The notes beneath the pieces were generated by a model. The model worked only from the letters and a program-made list of their open reading frames with translations. It made no database searches and was not told the DNA's origin. Shown here in pieces: positions 25,326 through 33,216 of a stretch of DNA of 34,974 bases (within the stretch, counting starts at the first letter, position 1; every line of letters starts with the position of its first letter). Source of the stretch: Gammaproteobacteria bacterium (lineage in GTDB: Bacteria > Pseudomonadota > Gammaproteobacteria > Steroidobacterales > Steroidobacteraceae); assembly GCA_011391405.1 (NCBI GenBank), contig JAABQQ010000209.1:1-34974 (forward strand). Direction: 5' to 3'. A program made the translations under genes and the position numbers.

Positions 25326-25949
25326 ATGCACGAATCGATGACGGACGATCGCGAACTGGTCGCAGCGATGCTCGCTGGCGACGAGCGCGCGTTCACGACC
25401 TTTTTCGAGACGTACTTCCCGCGCGTCTATCGCTTCGCCTTACCGCGCATGAACCGCAATGCCGACGCCACCAAGGACATCGTGCAGGCCACGTTGATCA
25501 AGGCGATGCGTGCGATCGGGGACTGGCGTGGCGAAGCGGCGCTCTTTACCTGGCTGTGCCAGATCTGCCGCAGGCAGATCGCCGATCACGTGCGCAGCGA
25601 GCGTCGTCACGCCTCCAAGGTCGTCCTGATCGACGACAGCGAGGAAGTCCGGGCCGCGCTTGAATCCATCGCAGCGCCATCGACCGACGACCCGTTGCAC
25701 GGCGCGGATCGCGCAGAGCTCGGGCGGCTGGTACACGCGGTGCTAGACCGGCTGCCGAGCCGATATGGCGACGCACTGGAATGGAAATACGTCGAAGGCC
25801 GCTCGGTCGAAGAGATCAGCGAGCGGCTGGGAATCGGCCAGACGGCGGCGCAATCGCTGCTGGCCAGGGCCCGGGTCGCCTTCCGGGAAGGGGTGGAGGC
25901 CGTGTTCGGCGCGTCGGCAGACGACGTGCTCGCGAGCCTCGAGGCATGA
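25326..25949 (+). CDS. ECF-type RNA polymerase sigma factor (FecI-like system)
   Basis: The 207-residue sigma factor has region 2 (about 24-93: FFETYFPRVYRFALPRM, then DIVQATLIKAMRAI and WLCQICRRQIADHV) and region 4 (about 142-190: LPSRYGDALEWKYVEG, SVEEISERLGIGQTAAQSLLARARVAF). A linker of about 50 residues joins them. It would direct RNA polymerase to a few promoters when released by the FecR-like protein encoded 10 bases downstream, with a TonB receptor as likely target and sensor. ATG 25326 is used; ATG 25338 (Met5) is equally possible since neither has a clear Shine-Dalgarno. It is divergent from the hemolysin-family operon, so the two may share regulation. Confidence 0.9.
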   Translation: MHESMTDDRELVAAMLAGDERAFTTFFETYFPRVYRFALPRMNRNADATKDIVQATLIKAMRAIGDWRGEAALFTWLCQICRRQIADHVRSERRHASKVVLIDDSEEVRAALESIAAPSTDDPLHGADRAELGRLVHAVLDRLPSRYGDALEWKYVEGRSVEEISERLGIGQTAAQSLLARARVAFREGVEAVFGASADDVLASLEA

Positions 25950-25959
25950 GCACAAAATC

Positions 25960-26979
25960 ATGAACGATCAAGAACCACATGACGACAGACCTGGCGAAGA
26001 CGCCGACCTGGCCGCTCTGCTCCAGAACGTCGGTCCGCGCCCAACGCCACCCGCAGACGTCGCAGCGGAAGTCCGCGCGGCCGTAGCGGCGGAATGGCGC
26101 GCAACAGTTGCCGCGCGGCAGCCGAAGCGCCGGTTCACGCAGCCGTGGCTCGCCATTGCGGCTTCCGTCGCGGTCGTGGCTGTTGCCGTCGGGGTTGCCT
26201 TGCCGCGCTGGAAAGCGGCCGAAAGTCCTGTCGCGGTGGTGGCTCGTGTCACGGGCGCCGCCGAAATACGCCATGCCACCGACGGCACCTGGCAAACCCT
26301 GACCGCAACGTCGCCAGTGGCCGCGTCGGACGAGATTCGCACCTCGGGCTCCGGCCGAGTGGCGTTGCGGCGTCCAGACGGACTCGAGGTGCGCCTCGAC
26401 ACGGACACGCAGTTGGCCTTCGCCGGCGGCGAGCGCGCACACCTGGCGACAGGCGGCGTCTACGTTGACGCTGGCACACCCGGCTCGGGCAGCGGCGCAT
26501 TCGTCGTCGGCACGCCGTACGGAGACGTCCGGCACCTCGGTACCCAGTATGTCGCTTCGGTACGTGACGGCGCGCTGCTGGTGGCCGTGCGCGAAGGCAG
26601 CATCGCGATCGACCGCGGGCACGTGCCGGTCGTCGCCCGTGCCGGCGAATCACTCGCGGTGGGTCAGGACGGTAGCGTGGCTCGCTCGCAGGTCGACTCG
26701 CACGGCCAGGCGTGGCATTGGGCCGCAGCGATCGCACCCGAATTCGCGATCGAAGGCCGCTCGCTCGACGAGTTCCTGGCCTGGGCCGGCCGGGAAACCG
26801 GTCGCAAGATTGTCTACACCTCGGCGGATGCCGCACGCGAAGCCGAGCAGACGAAGCTCAAGGGCTCTACGAGCGGGCTCTCGCCTGAAGCCGCCGTGGC
26901 TGCCGTGTTTGCCTCCGAACCCGCCCTGCACCACGTAATCGCGGGCGGCCAGATCCGGGTCGAGCACGCAGGCCGCTGA
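25960..26979 (+). CDS. FecR-like anti-sigma factor with C-terminal STN-like domain
   Basis: The 339-residue inner-membrane protein has a cytoplasmic N-terminus (about 1-60), one transmembrane helix (about 62-81) and a periplasmic FecR domain (about 100-235, including DEIRTSGSGRVALRRPDG and GTPYGDVRHLGTQY). The last 70 residues (RSLDEFLAWAGRETGRKIVY onward) resemble the short secretin/TonB N-terminal (STN) domain. FecR proteins hold the ECF sigma factor until a receptor signals across the periplasm. The cytoplasmic segment is shorter and more acidic than usual and lacks an obvious zinc motif. It starts 10 bases after the sigma gene; the frame is open further upstream but is antiphase to that gene. 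Confidence 0.9.
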   Translation: MNDQEPHDDRPGEDADLAALLQNVGPRPTPPADVAAEVRAAVAAEWRATVAARQPKRRFTQPWLAIAASVAVVAVAVGVALPRWKAAESPVAVVARVTGAAEIRHATDGTWQTLTATSPVAASDEIRTSGSGRVALRRPDGLEVRLDTDTQLAFAGGERAHLATGGVYVDAGTPGSGSGAFVVGTPYGDVRHLGTQYVASVRDGALLVAVREGSIAIDRGHVPVVARAGESLAVGQDGSVARSQVDSHGQAWHWAAAIAPEFAIEGRSLDEFLAWAGRETGRKIVYTSADAAREAEQTKLKGSTSGLSPEAAVAAVFASEPALHHVIAGGQIRVEHAGR

Positions 26980-27059
26980 CGCACAAGCCGCGGTAGGCGG
27001 CCAGGTGGCACTCGGCTACCATCGCCGCGTCCGGCCGCTGCGATGGTTCGGGCCGACCT

Positions 27060-29402
27060 ATGCCCACCCGTCAGCCACGTGCCCTCCGCCGCGCCTCGAT
27101 CACCTCTCGCCGGAGCTTGCGCGCCGCGCTGACTGCAATTGCATTGTTCGGGGCATTGGCAGCGCACGCTGCGGCCCCTTATCGCGGCCGCCCCGTTGAC
27201 GCGGTGCTCGGTGAACTCGCGGCCAGCGGCGAATTCCAGCTCATCTACACCTCGGCCGTCGTCCCATCGTCGGCCAAGGTCGCCGTGGAGCCCACCGCGG
27301 GCCCGGCGCTGGAAGTCGTTGCGCAGGTGCTCGCATCGCTGGGTCTCAAGCTGCAGCGTGTCGAAGGTCGAATATATTCGGTCGTGCCGCAGGCAGGTCC
27401 AGACCATTCGCGCACCGCAGGCGCCACGGCCGCAGCAGACCCGCGCGACGAAGCGATCGCCGACATCGTCGTCACGGCGAGTCGCTATTCCCTGGCCTCG
27501 GACGTCCCCGAAGTCCACGCGTTCCTGTCGCAGCAGGAAGTCGACGCGCTGCCACGACTCGCGGACGACGTGCTCAAGACCGTGCATCGACTGCCGGGCG
27601 CGGCGAGCAACGGCCTCGCGGGTCTCGCCCACATGCGTGGCGGCGATACGAACGAGACGCTGGTGATACTCGACGGCCTGCCGCTGTACGAACCGTTCCA
27701 TCTCAGGATGCTGCAGAGTCCGTCCAGCGTGCTCGACGAGCGCATCGTCGATGGGCTCGACGTGTTTGCCGGCGGCTTCACCGCCGAGTACGGCGACCGC
27801 ATGAGCGCGATCATCGATGCCCGCACGCTGCGCCCCGCAGCGGACGGGTACTACGAACTGGGGTTGAGCCTGATTCACGCGAACGCGCTCGCGTCGCAAA
27901 AATTCGCGGACGGCCGCGGTCAGTGGCTCACCTCGTTCCGTCGCAGCAACCTCGACGAGGTGGCGGACATCATGGAATCCGAGATCGGCGAGTCGAGTTA
28001 CCTCGACGGCTTTGCCCGCGTCGATTTCGCGTGGTCGCCCGACACGCGCGGCAGCTTGCAGACGCTGCTGGCCCGCGACCAGGCAGAAATCACCAACTCG
28101 GCGGACACCGAACATGCGACTGCTGAGTATTCGAACGCCTACGTCTGGGGTACGCTGGCGCACGACTGGTCCGCACGATTGGCGACGACGGCGATCCTTT
28201 CGTTCACGGACGTCTCGGCGGAACGCGAAGCCGCAGTCGACGAGCCCGGCAAACGCACGGGTGCGGTCGACGACAGGCGCGACTACGACGTGCTTGGCCT
28301 CAAGGTCGACGTGAGCTACGCAACCGATCGCTGGCTGCAGCGTGCCGGCGTCGACGCTCGCAAACTCGAAGCCACCTACGACTACACGGGCAGCGTCAAC
28401 TTCGCGCCGGACTATCCGTACCCCGGCGCCGGGGCGCAGGACGTTTCCCGCGCACTTGCGCCGAACCCGTCCGGCGAGCATTTCGCCGCGTACTACACCG
28501 TGCGCGGCAGGCTGTCGGATGCACTGACCACGGAAATCGGCCTGCGCTGGGACGAGCAGACGTACGGCGCCGATGCCGACGACCAGCTTGGCCCGCGCTT
28601 CAATCTTGCCTGGCGCGTCGACGAGCACACCCGCCTGCTCGCGAGCTGGGGGCGCTACCAGCAGTTCGAGGGCATCGAGGAACTGCAAGTGGAGGACGGC
28701 GTCGAGGACTTCTCGCCGGCGCAGAGCGCGGACCACCTGATCCTCGGACTCGAGCGCGACCTCACCCCCGGGTATTCACTGCGCGTCGAGGCCTACCGCA
28801 AGGACTACAGCAACCTGCGCACGCGTTTCGAGAGCCTGTATGACCCGCTCTCGCTGGCGCCCGAACTGCGCTGGGACCGTGTCGCCATCTCGCCGTCGTC
28901 GGCCCTGGCCGAGGGCGGCGAACTGCTGCTCACCCGCAAGCCCGTCGATGCGTGGAGCGGCTGGTTCGGCTACGCGTGGTCGCGGGTCACCGACACAGTC
29001 GACGACGGCGATGTCAGGCGCAGCTGGGACCAGACCCACACCGTCAACCTGGGCGTACTCTGGGCATCGGGACCGTGGCAGGCGACACTCGCCGCGCAAT
29101 ACCACATGGGCTGGCCCGTGACGCCGATCGGGCTCGACACGCAGGGCAACGTGGTGCGGGGGGATCGTAATGCCGCCCGTTACGCCGACTACGGCTCCCT
29201 CGATGCCCGCGTCAGCTACGAGTGGACGCTGCCGCGTGGCACACTGACACTGCACGGCGAATTGACCAATGCGCTCAACCGGCGCAACCCGTGCTGCACC
29301 GATCTCGAATACTCGAACATCGACGGTACGCCGACGCTCGATCGTGAGCTACGCCACTGGTTGCCACTCGTTCCTTCCATTGGTCTGCTCTGGAAATACT
29401 AG
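27060..29402 (+). CDS. TonB-dependent outer-membrane receptor with STN signalling domain
   Basis: The 780-residue protein has a signal peptide (about 1-39, AHAAA end), an STN domain (about 40-110) that in transducing receptors contacts FecR, a TonB-box-like stretch EAIADIVVTASRYS (131-144), a plug (about 148-260) and a beta-barrel ending in the aromatic residue Tyr780, as barrel assembly prefers. Such receptors import siderophores, haem, vitamins or other large nutrients with energy from TonB, and this one can also signal to the sigma/anti-sigma pair upstream. The ligand is not predictable; there is no haem-receptor FRAP/NPNL motif. The n-region before the hydrophobic core is long (about 20 basic residues). 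It ends three bases before the convergent dienelactone hydrolase gene. Confidence 0.93.
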   Translation: MPTRQPRALRRASITSRRSLRAALTAIALFGALAAHAAAPYRGRPVDAVLGELAASGEFQLIYTSAVVPSSAKVAVEPTAGPALEVVAQVLASLGLKLQRVEGRIYSVVPQAGPDHSRTAGATAAADPRDEAIADIVVTASRYSLASDVPEVHAFLSQQEVDALPRLADDVLKTVHRLPGAASNGLAGLAHMRGGDTNETLVILDGLPLYEPFHLRMLQSPSSVLDERIVDGLDVFAGGFTAEYGDRMSAIIDARTLRPAADGYYELGLSLIHANALASQKFADGRGQWLTSFRRSNLDEVADIMESEIGESSYLDGFARVDFAWSPDTRGSLQTLLARDQAEITNSADTEHATAEYSNAYVWGTLAHDWSARLATTAILSFTDVSAEREAAVDEPGKRTGAVDDRRDYDVLGLKVDVSYATDRWLQRAGVDARKLEATYDYTGSVNFAPDYPYPGAGAQDVSRALAPNPSGEHFAAYYTVRGRLSDALTTEIGLRWDEQTYGADADDQLGPRFNLAWRVDEHTRLLASWGRYQQFEGIEELQVEDGVEDFSPAQSADHLILGLERDLTPGYSLRVEAYRKDYSNLRTRFESLYDPLSLAPELRWDRVAISPSSALAEGGELLLTRKPVDAWSGWFGYAWSRVTDTVDDGDVRRSWDQTHTVNLGVLWASGPWQATLAAQYHMGWPVTPIGLDTQGNVVRGDRNAARYADYGSLDARVSYEWTLPRGTLTLHGELTNALNRRNPCCTDLEYSNIDGTPTLDRELRHWLPLVPSIGLLWKY

Positions 29403-29405
29403 CCG

Positions 29406-30284
29406 TCAGCCGACACCGTGCTGGCGGAACCACGCAAGACACGCCGCCCAGCCCGCAGCTGCATCCTCCGGCCTGAAGCTGGGACGGTAGTCCGCGAAGA
29501 ACGCGTGACCCGCTTCCGGAAACACGACGATCTCCGACGGCTTGTCCGCAGCCTTGAGCGCCGCCCGCATCGCTTCGACGTCATCGAGCGGAATGCCCTG
29601 GTCCTTGCCGCCGTAGAGTCCGAGCACCGGCGCACCGATGTCGGCGACGACGTCGAACGGGTACTTCGGCTGCAGCTCGGTGGCCTCGCCCTTGAGACGG
29701 CCGTACCAGGCGACGCCCGCCTGCAGGTTCCTGTGGTGCGCCGCGTAAAGCCAGGTGATGCGCCCGCCCCAGCAGAAACCGGTGACGGCCAGCCTGCGCT
29801 GGTCGCCATTGCTCGACTTCTCCGCCCAGGCAGCGGCCGCGTCCAGGTCGGCCATGACCTGCGCGTCCGGTACCTTGCTCACGACTTCCGCGAAGATCTG
29901 CTTCCAGTCGCTGATCTTCGAGACGTCGCCCTGGCGCGCATACAGTTCGGGGGCGATGGCGCAATAACCCTGTCTGGCGAAGCGGCGGCACACGTCCTTG
30001 ATGTGTTCATGCACGCCGAAGATTTCCTGGACGACGAGCACGATCGGGAACTTGCCGCCCGCGGCCGGCATGGCGCGATAGGCGGGAATCTCGCCATCCG
30101 CCACGGGGATCTTCACTTCACCCGCGGTCAGGCCTGCGGTGTCGGTGGTGATCGTCTGTGCTCCCACGGGCTGCACCGCCAGCGCGAAACCCGTCGCGAG
30201 CGACGTTACCAGCACCTGCCGACGCGTCAGCGGGCGCTTGTCGAGCAGCGAATCGAGTTCGGGACTGGTCCACTTGTCGTGCAT
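29406..30284 (-). CDS. Dienelactone-hydrolase-family protein with Tat-type signal
   Basis: The 292-residue protein has a twin-arginine signal (TRRQVLV, Arg21-Arg22, then a hydrophobic stretch to about 40 and a VGAQ cleavage region) and a dienelactone hydrolase domain. The triad is Cys171 (GFCWGG), Asp228 (GGKDQG) and His260 (EAGHAFF), with Glu87 in QEIFG, as in the Pseudomonas enzyme. Cytosolic relatives open dienelactones in the chlorocatechol pathway; exported ones have unknown substrates. The start at 30284 has a perfect AGGAGG, and only this start yields the Tat signal. It is the last gene of the acyltransferase-thioesterase-hydrolase operon, 26 bases after the thioesterase. Confidence 0.9.
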   Translation of the reverse strand: MHDKWTSPELDSLLDKRPLTRRQVLVTSLATGFALAVQPVGAQTITTDTAGLTAGEVKIPVADGEIPAYRAMPAAGGKFPIVLVVQEIFGVHEHIKDVCRRFARQGYCAIAPELYARQGDVSKISDWKQIFAEVVSKVPDAQVMADLDAAAAWAEKSSNGDQRRLAVTGFCWGGRITWLYAAHHRNLQAGVAWYGRLKGEATELQPKYPFDVVADIGAPVLGLYGGKDQGIPLDDVEAMRAALKAADKPSEIVVFPEAGHAFFADYRPSFRPEDAAAGWAACLAWFRQHGVG

Positions 30285-30291
30285 GGCTTTT

Positions 30292-30297
30292 CCTCCT
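30292..30297 (-). promoter_or_regulatory. Strong ribosome binding site of the dienelactone hydrolase gene
   Basis: A perfect AGGAGG on the minus strand lies seven bases before the ATG at 30284. It decides the start, since the frame is open upstream to 31100, and it suggests higher translation than for the two coupled genes before it. Confidence 0.85.
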
Positions 30298-30310
30298 GGT
30301 GCTTTCTTGG

Positions 30311-30793
30311 TCAGCGGGGCTCGACGCCGGGCTGGTAGGGCTGTGACTCGGCCGCGACGGCGGCCGCCACTTCGGGCAACACGACATAGCGCGTAAAGTC
30401 TTCGGGCATCCGCTTCGCACGGCCGGTATGCAGGTCGATGCAGACGTAATGCAGCAACGCGCGCAGCAACGTTTCGCCGTCCGACCTGCGCCGGACCTGG
30501 AACCTGCGCTCGATGCGCAGTTTGCAGTCGTTGCGCACCGGCCACGTCGCGACTTCGATCTGGTCGCCTTCGAGCGCCGCGCGCAGGTAATTGATCTGGG
30601 TACGCCACACGGCCATACCGCGGTTGAGCGACCGGCACAGTTCCGGACTGATGCCGCGCGAGATCGAATGCGCCCAGGCACAGTCGTCGAGCCACGCGAC
30701 GTAGACGGCGTTGTTGACGTGGCCGTAACCGTCGATCTCGTTGTGAACGGCGATGCGCTCGTGGATGAACGGCGACGGCAAATCCCACTTCAT
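30311..30793 (-). CDS. Hotdog-fold acyl-CoA thioesterase (4-hydroxybenzoyl-CoA thioesterase-like)
   Basis: The 160-residue protein has the hotdog signature with Asp21 and GHVNN (24-28) followed by AVYVAWLDD. This Asp-x-x-Gly-His-x-Asn pattern is the active site of 4HBT-type acyl-CoA thioesterases, which hydrolyse CoA thioesters in the cytoplasm; length fits. The acyl group is not predictable. The ATG overlaps the stop of the acyltransferase gene by four bases (ATGA, 30790-30793), so the two enzymes are coupled, fitting a lipid or acyl-CoA turnover role. The frame is open much further upstream but there is antiphase to the acyltransferase. Confidence 0.9.
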   Translation of the reverse strand: MKWDLPSPFIHERIAVHNEIDGYGHVNNAVYVAWLDDCAWAHSISRGISPELCRSLNRGMAVWRTQINYLRAALEGDQIEVATWPVRNDCKLRIERRFQVRRRSDGETLLRALLHYVCIDLHTGRAKRMPEDFTRYVVLPEVAAAVAAESQPYQPGVEPR

Positions 30794-31719
30794 TGCGGGC
30801 CGCCTCCTGCGGCCGGACCAGGCCCGCACCCGGGCAGCATCGTGTCGAGTCTCGAGTCCTTCTCGGTCCAGAGCACGCCCAGCCATTCCTTGAAGCGCGC
30901 GCGCAACCTGGCGTCCTCCGCGTAGTCGCCCTGCGCCACCCACGGCTCGATCGGACGCCGCAGCACGTGCATTCGCACGGAACCAAGCCGGCCACAACAC
31001 AGGTCCCACAACGTCGGGCTGGATTCGCTGTATGCAACGGTGACGTCCAGCACCGAGTGCAGCATGCCGCCCATCGCCGACAGCACGAATGCAACGCCAC
31101 CCGGACGCGGGCGCAGCAGGTGGCGGTACGGTGACTTGGTCGCCTTGTGCTTCGCAGCCGTGTAGCGCGTGCCCTCGACGAAGTTCATCACCGACGTCGG
31201 CAGCAGCGCGAATCGTTCGCAGGCCTTGCGTGTCGCATCGAGGTCTTCGCCGCGAGCTTGCGGGTGCTTTTGCAGGTACGTAGCCGAATGGCGCTTCATG
31301 AACGGGAAGTCGAGCGCCCACCACGCCAGCCCGAGCAACGGCACCCAGATCAGCTGCTGCTTGAGGAAGAACTTCAGGAACGGAATCCGCCGGTTGAACG
31401 CCTTCTGCAGCACCAGGATGTCGACCCATGACTGGTGGTTCGACAGCACGAGGTACCAGCTGCGGGGATCGAGACCTTCGACGCCTTCGACCTCGAGCCG
31501 CAGCGCGCCCATCAGGCTGAAAATCGCGCCGTTGCAACTGATCCACGCCTGGGCGATCCAGATCATGAGGGCGCTCGTCCACCGGCGCCACGCCGCGAGC
31601 GGGATGAGCAGCTTCGCGAGCGCGACGACCAGCAGGATCGGCACCCAGAACAACACGTTCACCGCCATCAGCGAAATGGTGATGACGCCCTTCAGTGTCG
31701 AGCCACGCGATGTCTGCAC
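30790..31719 (-). CDS. yihG: YihG-type 1-acyl-glycerol-phosphate acyltransferase
   Basis: The 309-residue membrane-associated acyltransferase has an N-terminal hydrophobic region (about 10-70), the catalytic HX4D in SNHQSWVD (His95, Asp100) and the acceptor motif FVEGTR (180-185). Further blocks [28 protein letters not shown] (117-144, given here only in part as [11 protein letters not shown] and [10 protein letters not shown]) match E. coli YihG closely as I remember it. YihG makes phosphatidic acid from lysophosphatidic acid and helps set phospholipid acyl composition in the inner membrane. The GTG start at 31719 has only a distant GAGGA. It is first in its operon and diverges from yceH across 65 bases. 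Confidence 0.92.
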   Translation of the reverse strand: MQTSRGSTLKGVITISLMAVNVLFWVPILLVVALAKLLIPLAAWRRWTSALMIWIAQAWISCNGAIFSLMGALRLEVEGVEGLDPRSWYLVLSNHQSWVDILVLQKAFNRRIPFLKFFLKQQLIWVPLLGLAWWALDFPFMKRHSATYLQKHPQARGEDLDATRKACERFALLPTSVMNFVEGTRYTAAKHKATKSPYRHLLRPRPGGVAFVLSAMGGMLHSVLDVTVAYSESSPTLWDLCCGRLGSVRMHVLRRPIEPWVAQGDYAEDARLRARFKEWLGVLWTEKDSRLDTMLPGCGPGPAAGGGPQ

Positions 31720-31774
31720 GTTCTGCCGATCCTCATCACCCGGGGTGTAGGATTATGCCCCGGTCAACGCCCCT

Positions 31775-31778
31775 GGAG
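31775..31778 (+). promoter_or_regulatory. Ribosome binding site of yceH
   Basis: GGAG lies six bases before the ATG at 31785. It supports this start over an upstream ATG that would add 30 residues overlapping the divergent acyltransferase gene. Confidence 0.55.
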
Positions 31779-31784
31779 CATGCC

Positions 31785-32453
31785 ATGCCGCTCGAGTTGT
31801 CGGCCCTCGAAGCGAGGGTCGTCGGTTGCCTGCTCGAAAAGCAGATCGCGACCCCCGACCAGTACCCCCTGTCGCTGAACGCGCTCGTCAACGCCTGCAA
31901 CCAGAAAAGCAACCGTGACCCGGTCATGAACCTGCAGGAACGCGAGGTCCAGCCCGTCGTGGACGCGCTCATCCGCAAGCAGGTCGTGCTGGAGAAATCG
32001 GGATTCGGCAGCCGCGTGCCGAAGTATCACCAGCTGTTCTGCAACACGCAGTTCGGCAGCCTGAAGTTCTCCCCTGCGCAGACGGCCATCGTCTGCGAGC
32101 TGTTGCTGCGTGGCCCGCAGACGCCGGGCGAACTGCGCACCCACGCCGGGCGGCTGGCAACGGTCAGCGGCCTCGACGAGGTGGAAAACGCCCTCGAGGA
32201 CCTCGAGACGCGCCCTGCAGGCCCTTTCGTCGTGAAGCTGCCGCGGGAACCGGGTCGGCGTGAATCGCGCTATGCACAGCTGTTCACCGGGCCGATCGAC
32301 GTCGCCGCGATGGAGGCTGCGCAGGCAGCGATGCCATCCATGCCTGCGACACGAGCGGGCGACCCATCGCTCTCCGCCCGCGTCGAAGCGCTGGAAGCCG
32401 AGGTCGCCGACCTGCGTGCAAAACTGGACGCGCTCAGTACAGGCCGGCCTTGA
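31785..32453 (+). CDS. yceH: YceH family protein (DUF480, winged-helix)
   Basis: The 222-residue protein closely matches E. coli YceH (about 215 residues): [38 protein letters not shown] (in part), [24 protein letters not shown] and [16 protein letters not shown]. The family has two winged-helix domains; its cellular role is not well established and DNA binding is only inferred from the fold. A C-terminal coiled-coil-like stretch (about 195-218, [19 protein letters not shown]) may allow dimerisation. It stands alone on the plus strand, and its last 20 bases overlap frdB on the other strand. Confidence 0.93.
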   Translation: MPLELSALEARVVGCLLEKQIATPDQYPLSLNALVNACNQKSNRDPVMNLQEREVQPVVDALIRKQVVLEKSGFGSRVPKYHQLFCNTQFGSLKFSPAQTAIVCELLLRGPQTPGELRTHAGRLATVSGLDEVENALEDLETRPAGPFVVKLPREPGRRESRYAQLFTGPIDVAAMEAAQAAMPSMPATRAGDPSLSARVEALEAEVADLRAKLDALSTGRP

Positions 32454-33216
32454 CCATCTTCCGGCGCAGGTAGGCGATCTGCGTCTGCAGCGGCAGCTGC
32501 TTCGGGCAGACGTCGTGACACCCAAGCAGCGTCATGCAGCCGAACACGCCGTCGTCGTTGCCGACCAGCTCGTAGAAGTCCTGGTCGGTGCGCTGATCGC
32601 GCGGATCGAGCGCGAAGCGCGCGATCTTGTTGAGGCCGACCGCGCCGACGAAGTCCTCGCGCATGCGCGCCGTGCCGCAAGCTGCGACGCAGCAGCCGCA
32701 TTCGATGCAGCGGTCGAGTTCATAGATCCTGTCTGCCAGCTCTGGATCCATGCGCTCTTCGAGCCGTGCGAGGTCCACCTCCTGGCCGAGGGAGTGCACC
32801 CAGGTCTCGAGCCGCTCGCTCATGCCGCGCATCCACTTGCCCGTGTTCACGGACAGGTCGGCAATGAGTTCGAACGCCGGCAGCGGCGCCAGCGAGATCT
32901 CTGCCGGAAGGTCCTGCGTGAGCGTGCGGCAGGCGAGGCCCGGGCGGCCATTCACGACCATGCCGCAGCTGCCACAGATACCGGCACGGCAGACGAAATC
33001 GAACGCCAGTGACGGGTCGAGCTGCTCGCGGATTTCGTTGAGCGCGATGAAGAGCGTCATGCCCGGCGCTTCCTCGAGTTCGAAGACCTCGAAATGCGGG
33101 ATGCTCACCGGGTCCTGCGGATCGTGGCGCAGGACGTGGAAGTGCAGCATGCGCCTCGGTGCGTCGGCCGGCGGGATCGCAGCCTTGGGCGGCGCGGAAT
33201 CGGTGACTGAGCTCAT
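32434..33216 (-). CDS. frdB: Fumarate reductase iron-sulfur subunit (Wolinella-type FrdB)
   Basis: The 260-residue subunit carries three iron-sulfur clusters: [2Fe-2S] from Cys76, Cys81, Cys84 and Cys96; [4Fe-4S] from Cys170, Cys173, Cys176 and Cys237; [3Fe-4S] from Cys180, Cys227 and Cys233. It passes electrons between FAD in FrdA and the membrane haem subunit. Blocks such as [40 protein letters not shown] and [19 protein letters not shown] resemble Wolinella FrdB much more than the E. coli SdhB or FrdB I recall. This predicts a menaquinone-linked, di-haem type enzyme that may run as fumarate reductase or succinate dehydrogenase. The ATG overlaps the frdA stop by four bases. No FrdC follows; in Wolinella it lies upstream, outside this window. 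Confidence 0.93.
   Translation of the reverse strand: MSSVTDSAPPKAAIPPADAPRRMLHFHVLRHDPQDPVSIPHFEVFELEEAPGMTLFIALNEIREQLDPSLAFDFVCRAGICGSCGMVVNGRPGLACRTLTQDLPAEISLAPLPAFELIADLSVNTGKWMRGMSERLETWVHSLGQEVDLARLEERMDPELADRIYELDRCIECGCCVAACGTARMREDFVGAVGLNKIARFALDPRDQRTDQDFYELVGNDDGVFGCMTLLGCHDVCPKQLPLQTQIAYLRRKMVKAGLY

Noticed and set aside
26814-28736. 640-codon minus-strand open frame antisense to FecR and the TonB receptor
   Set aside because: Low-complexity Arg/Val-rich translation; both plus-strand genes are well supported.
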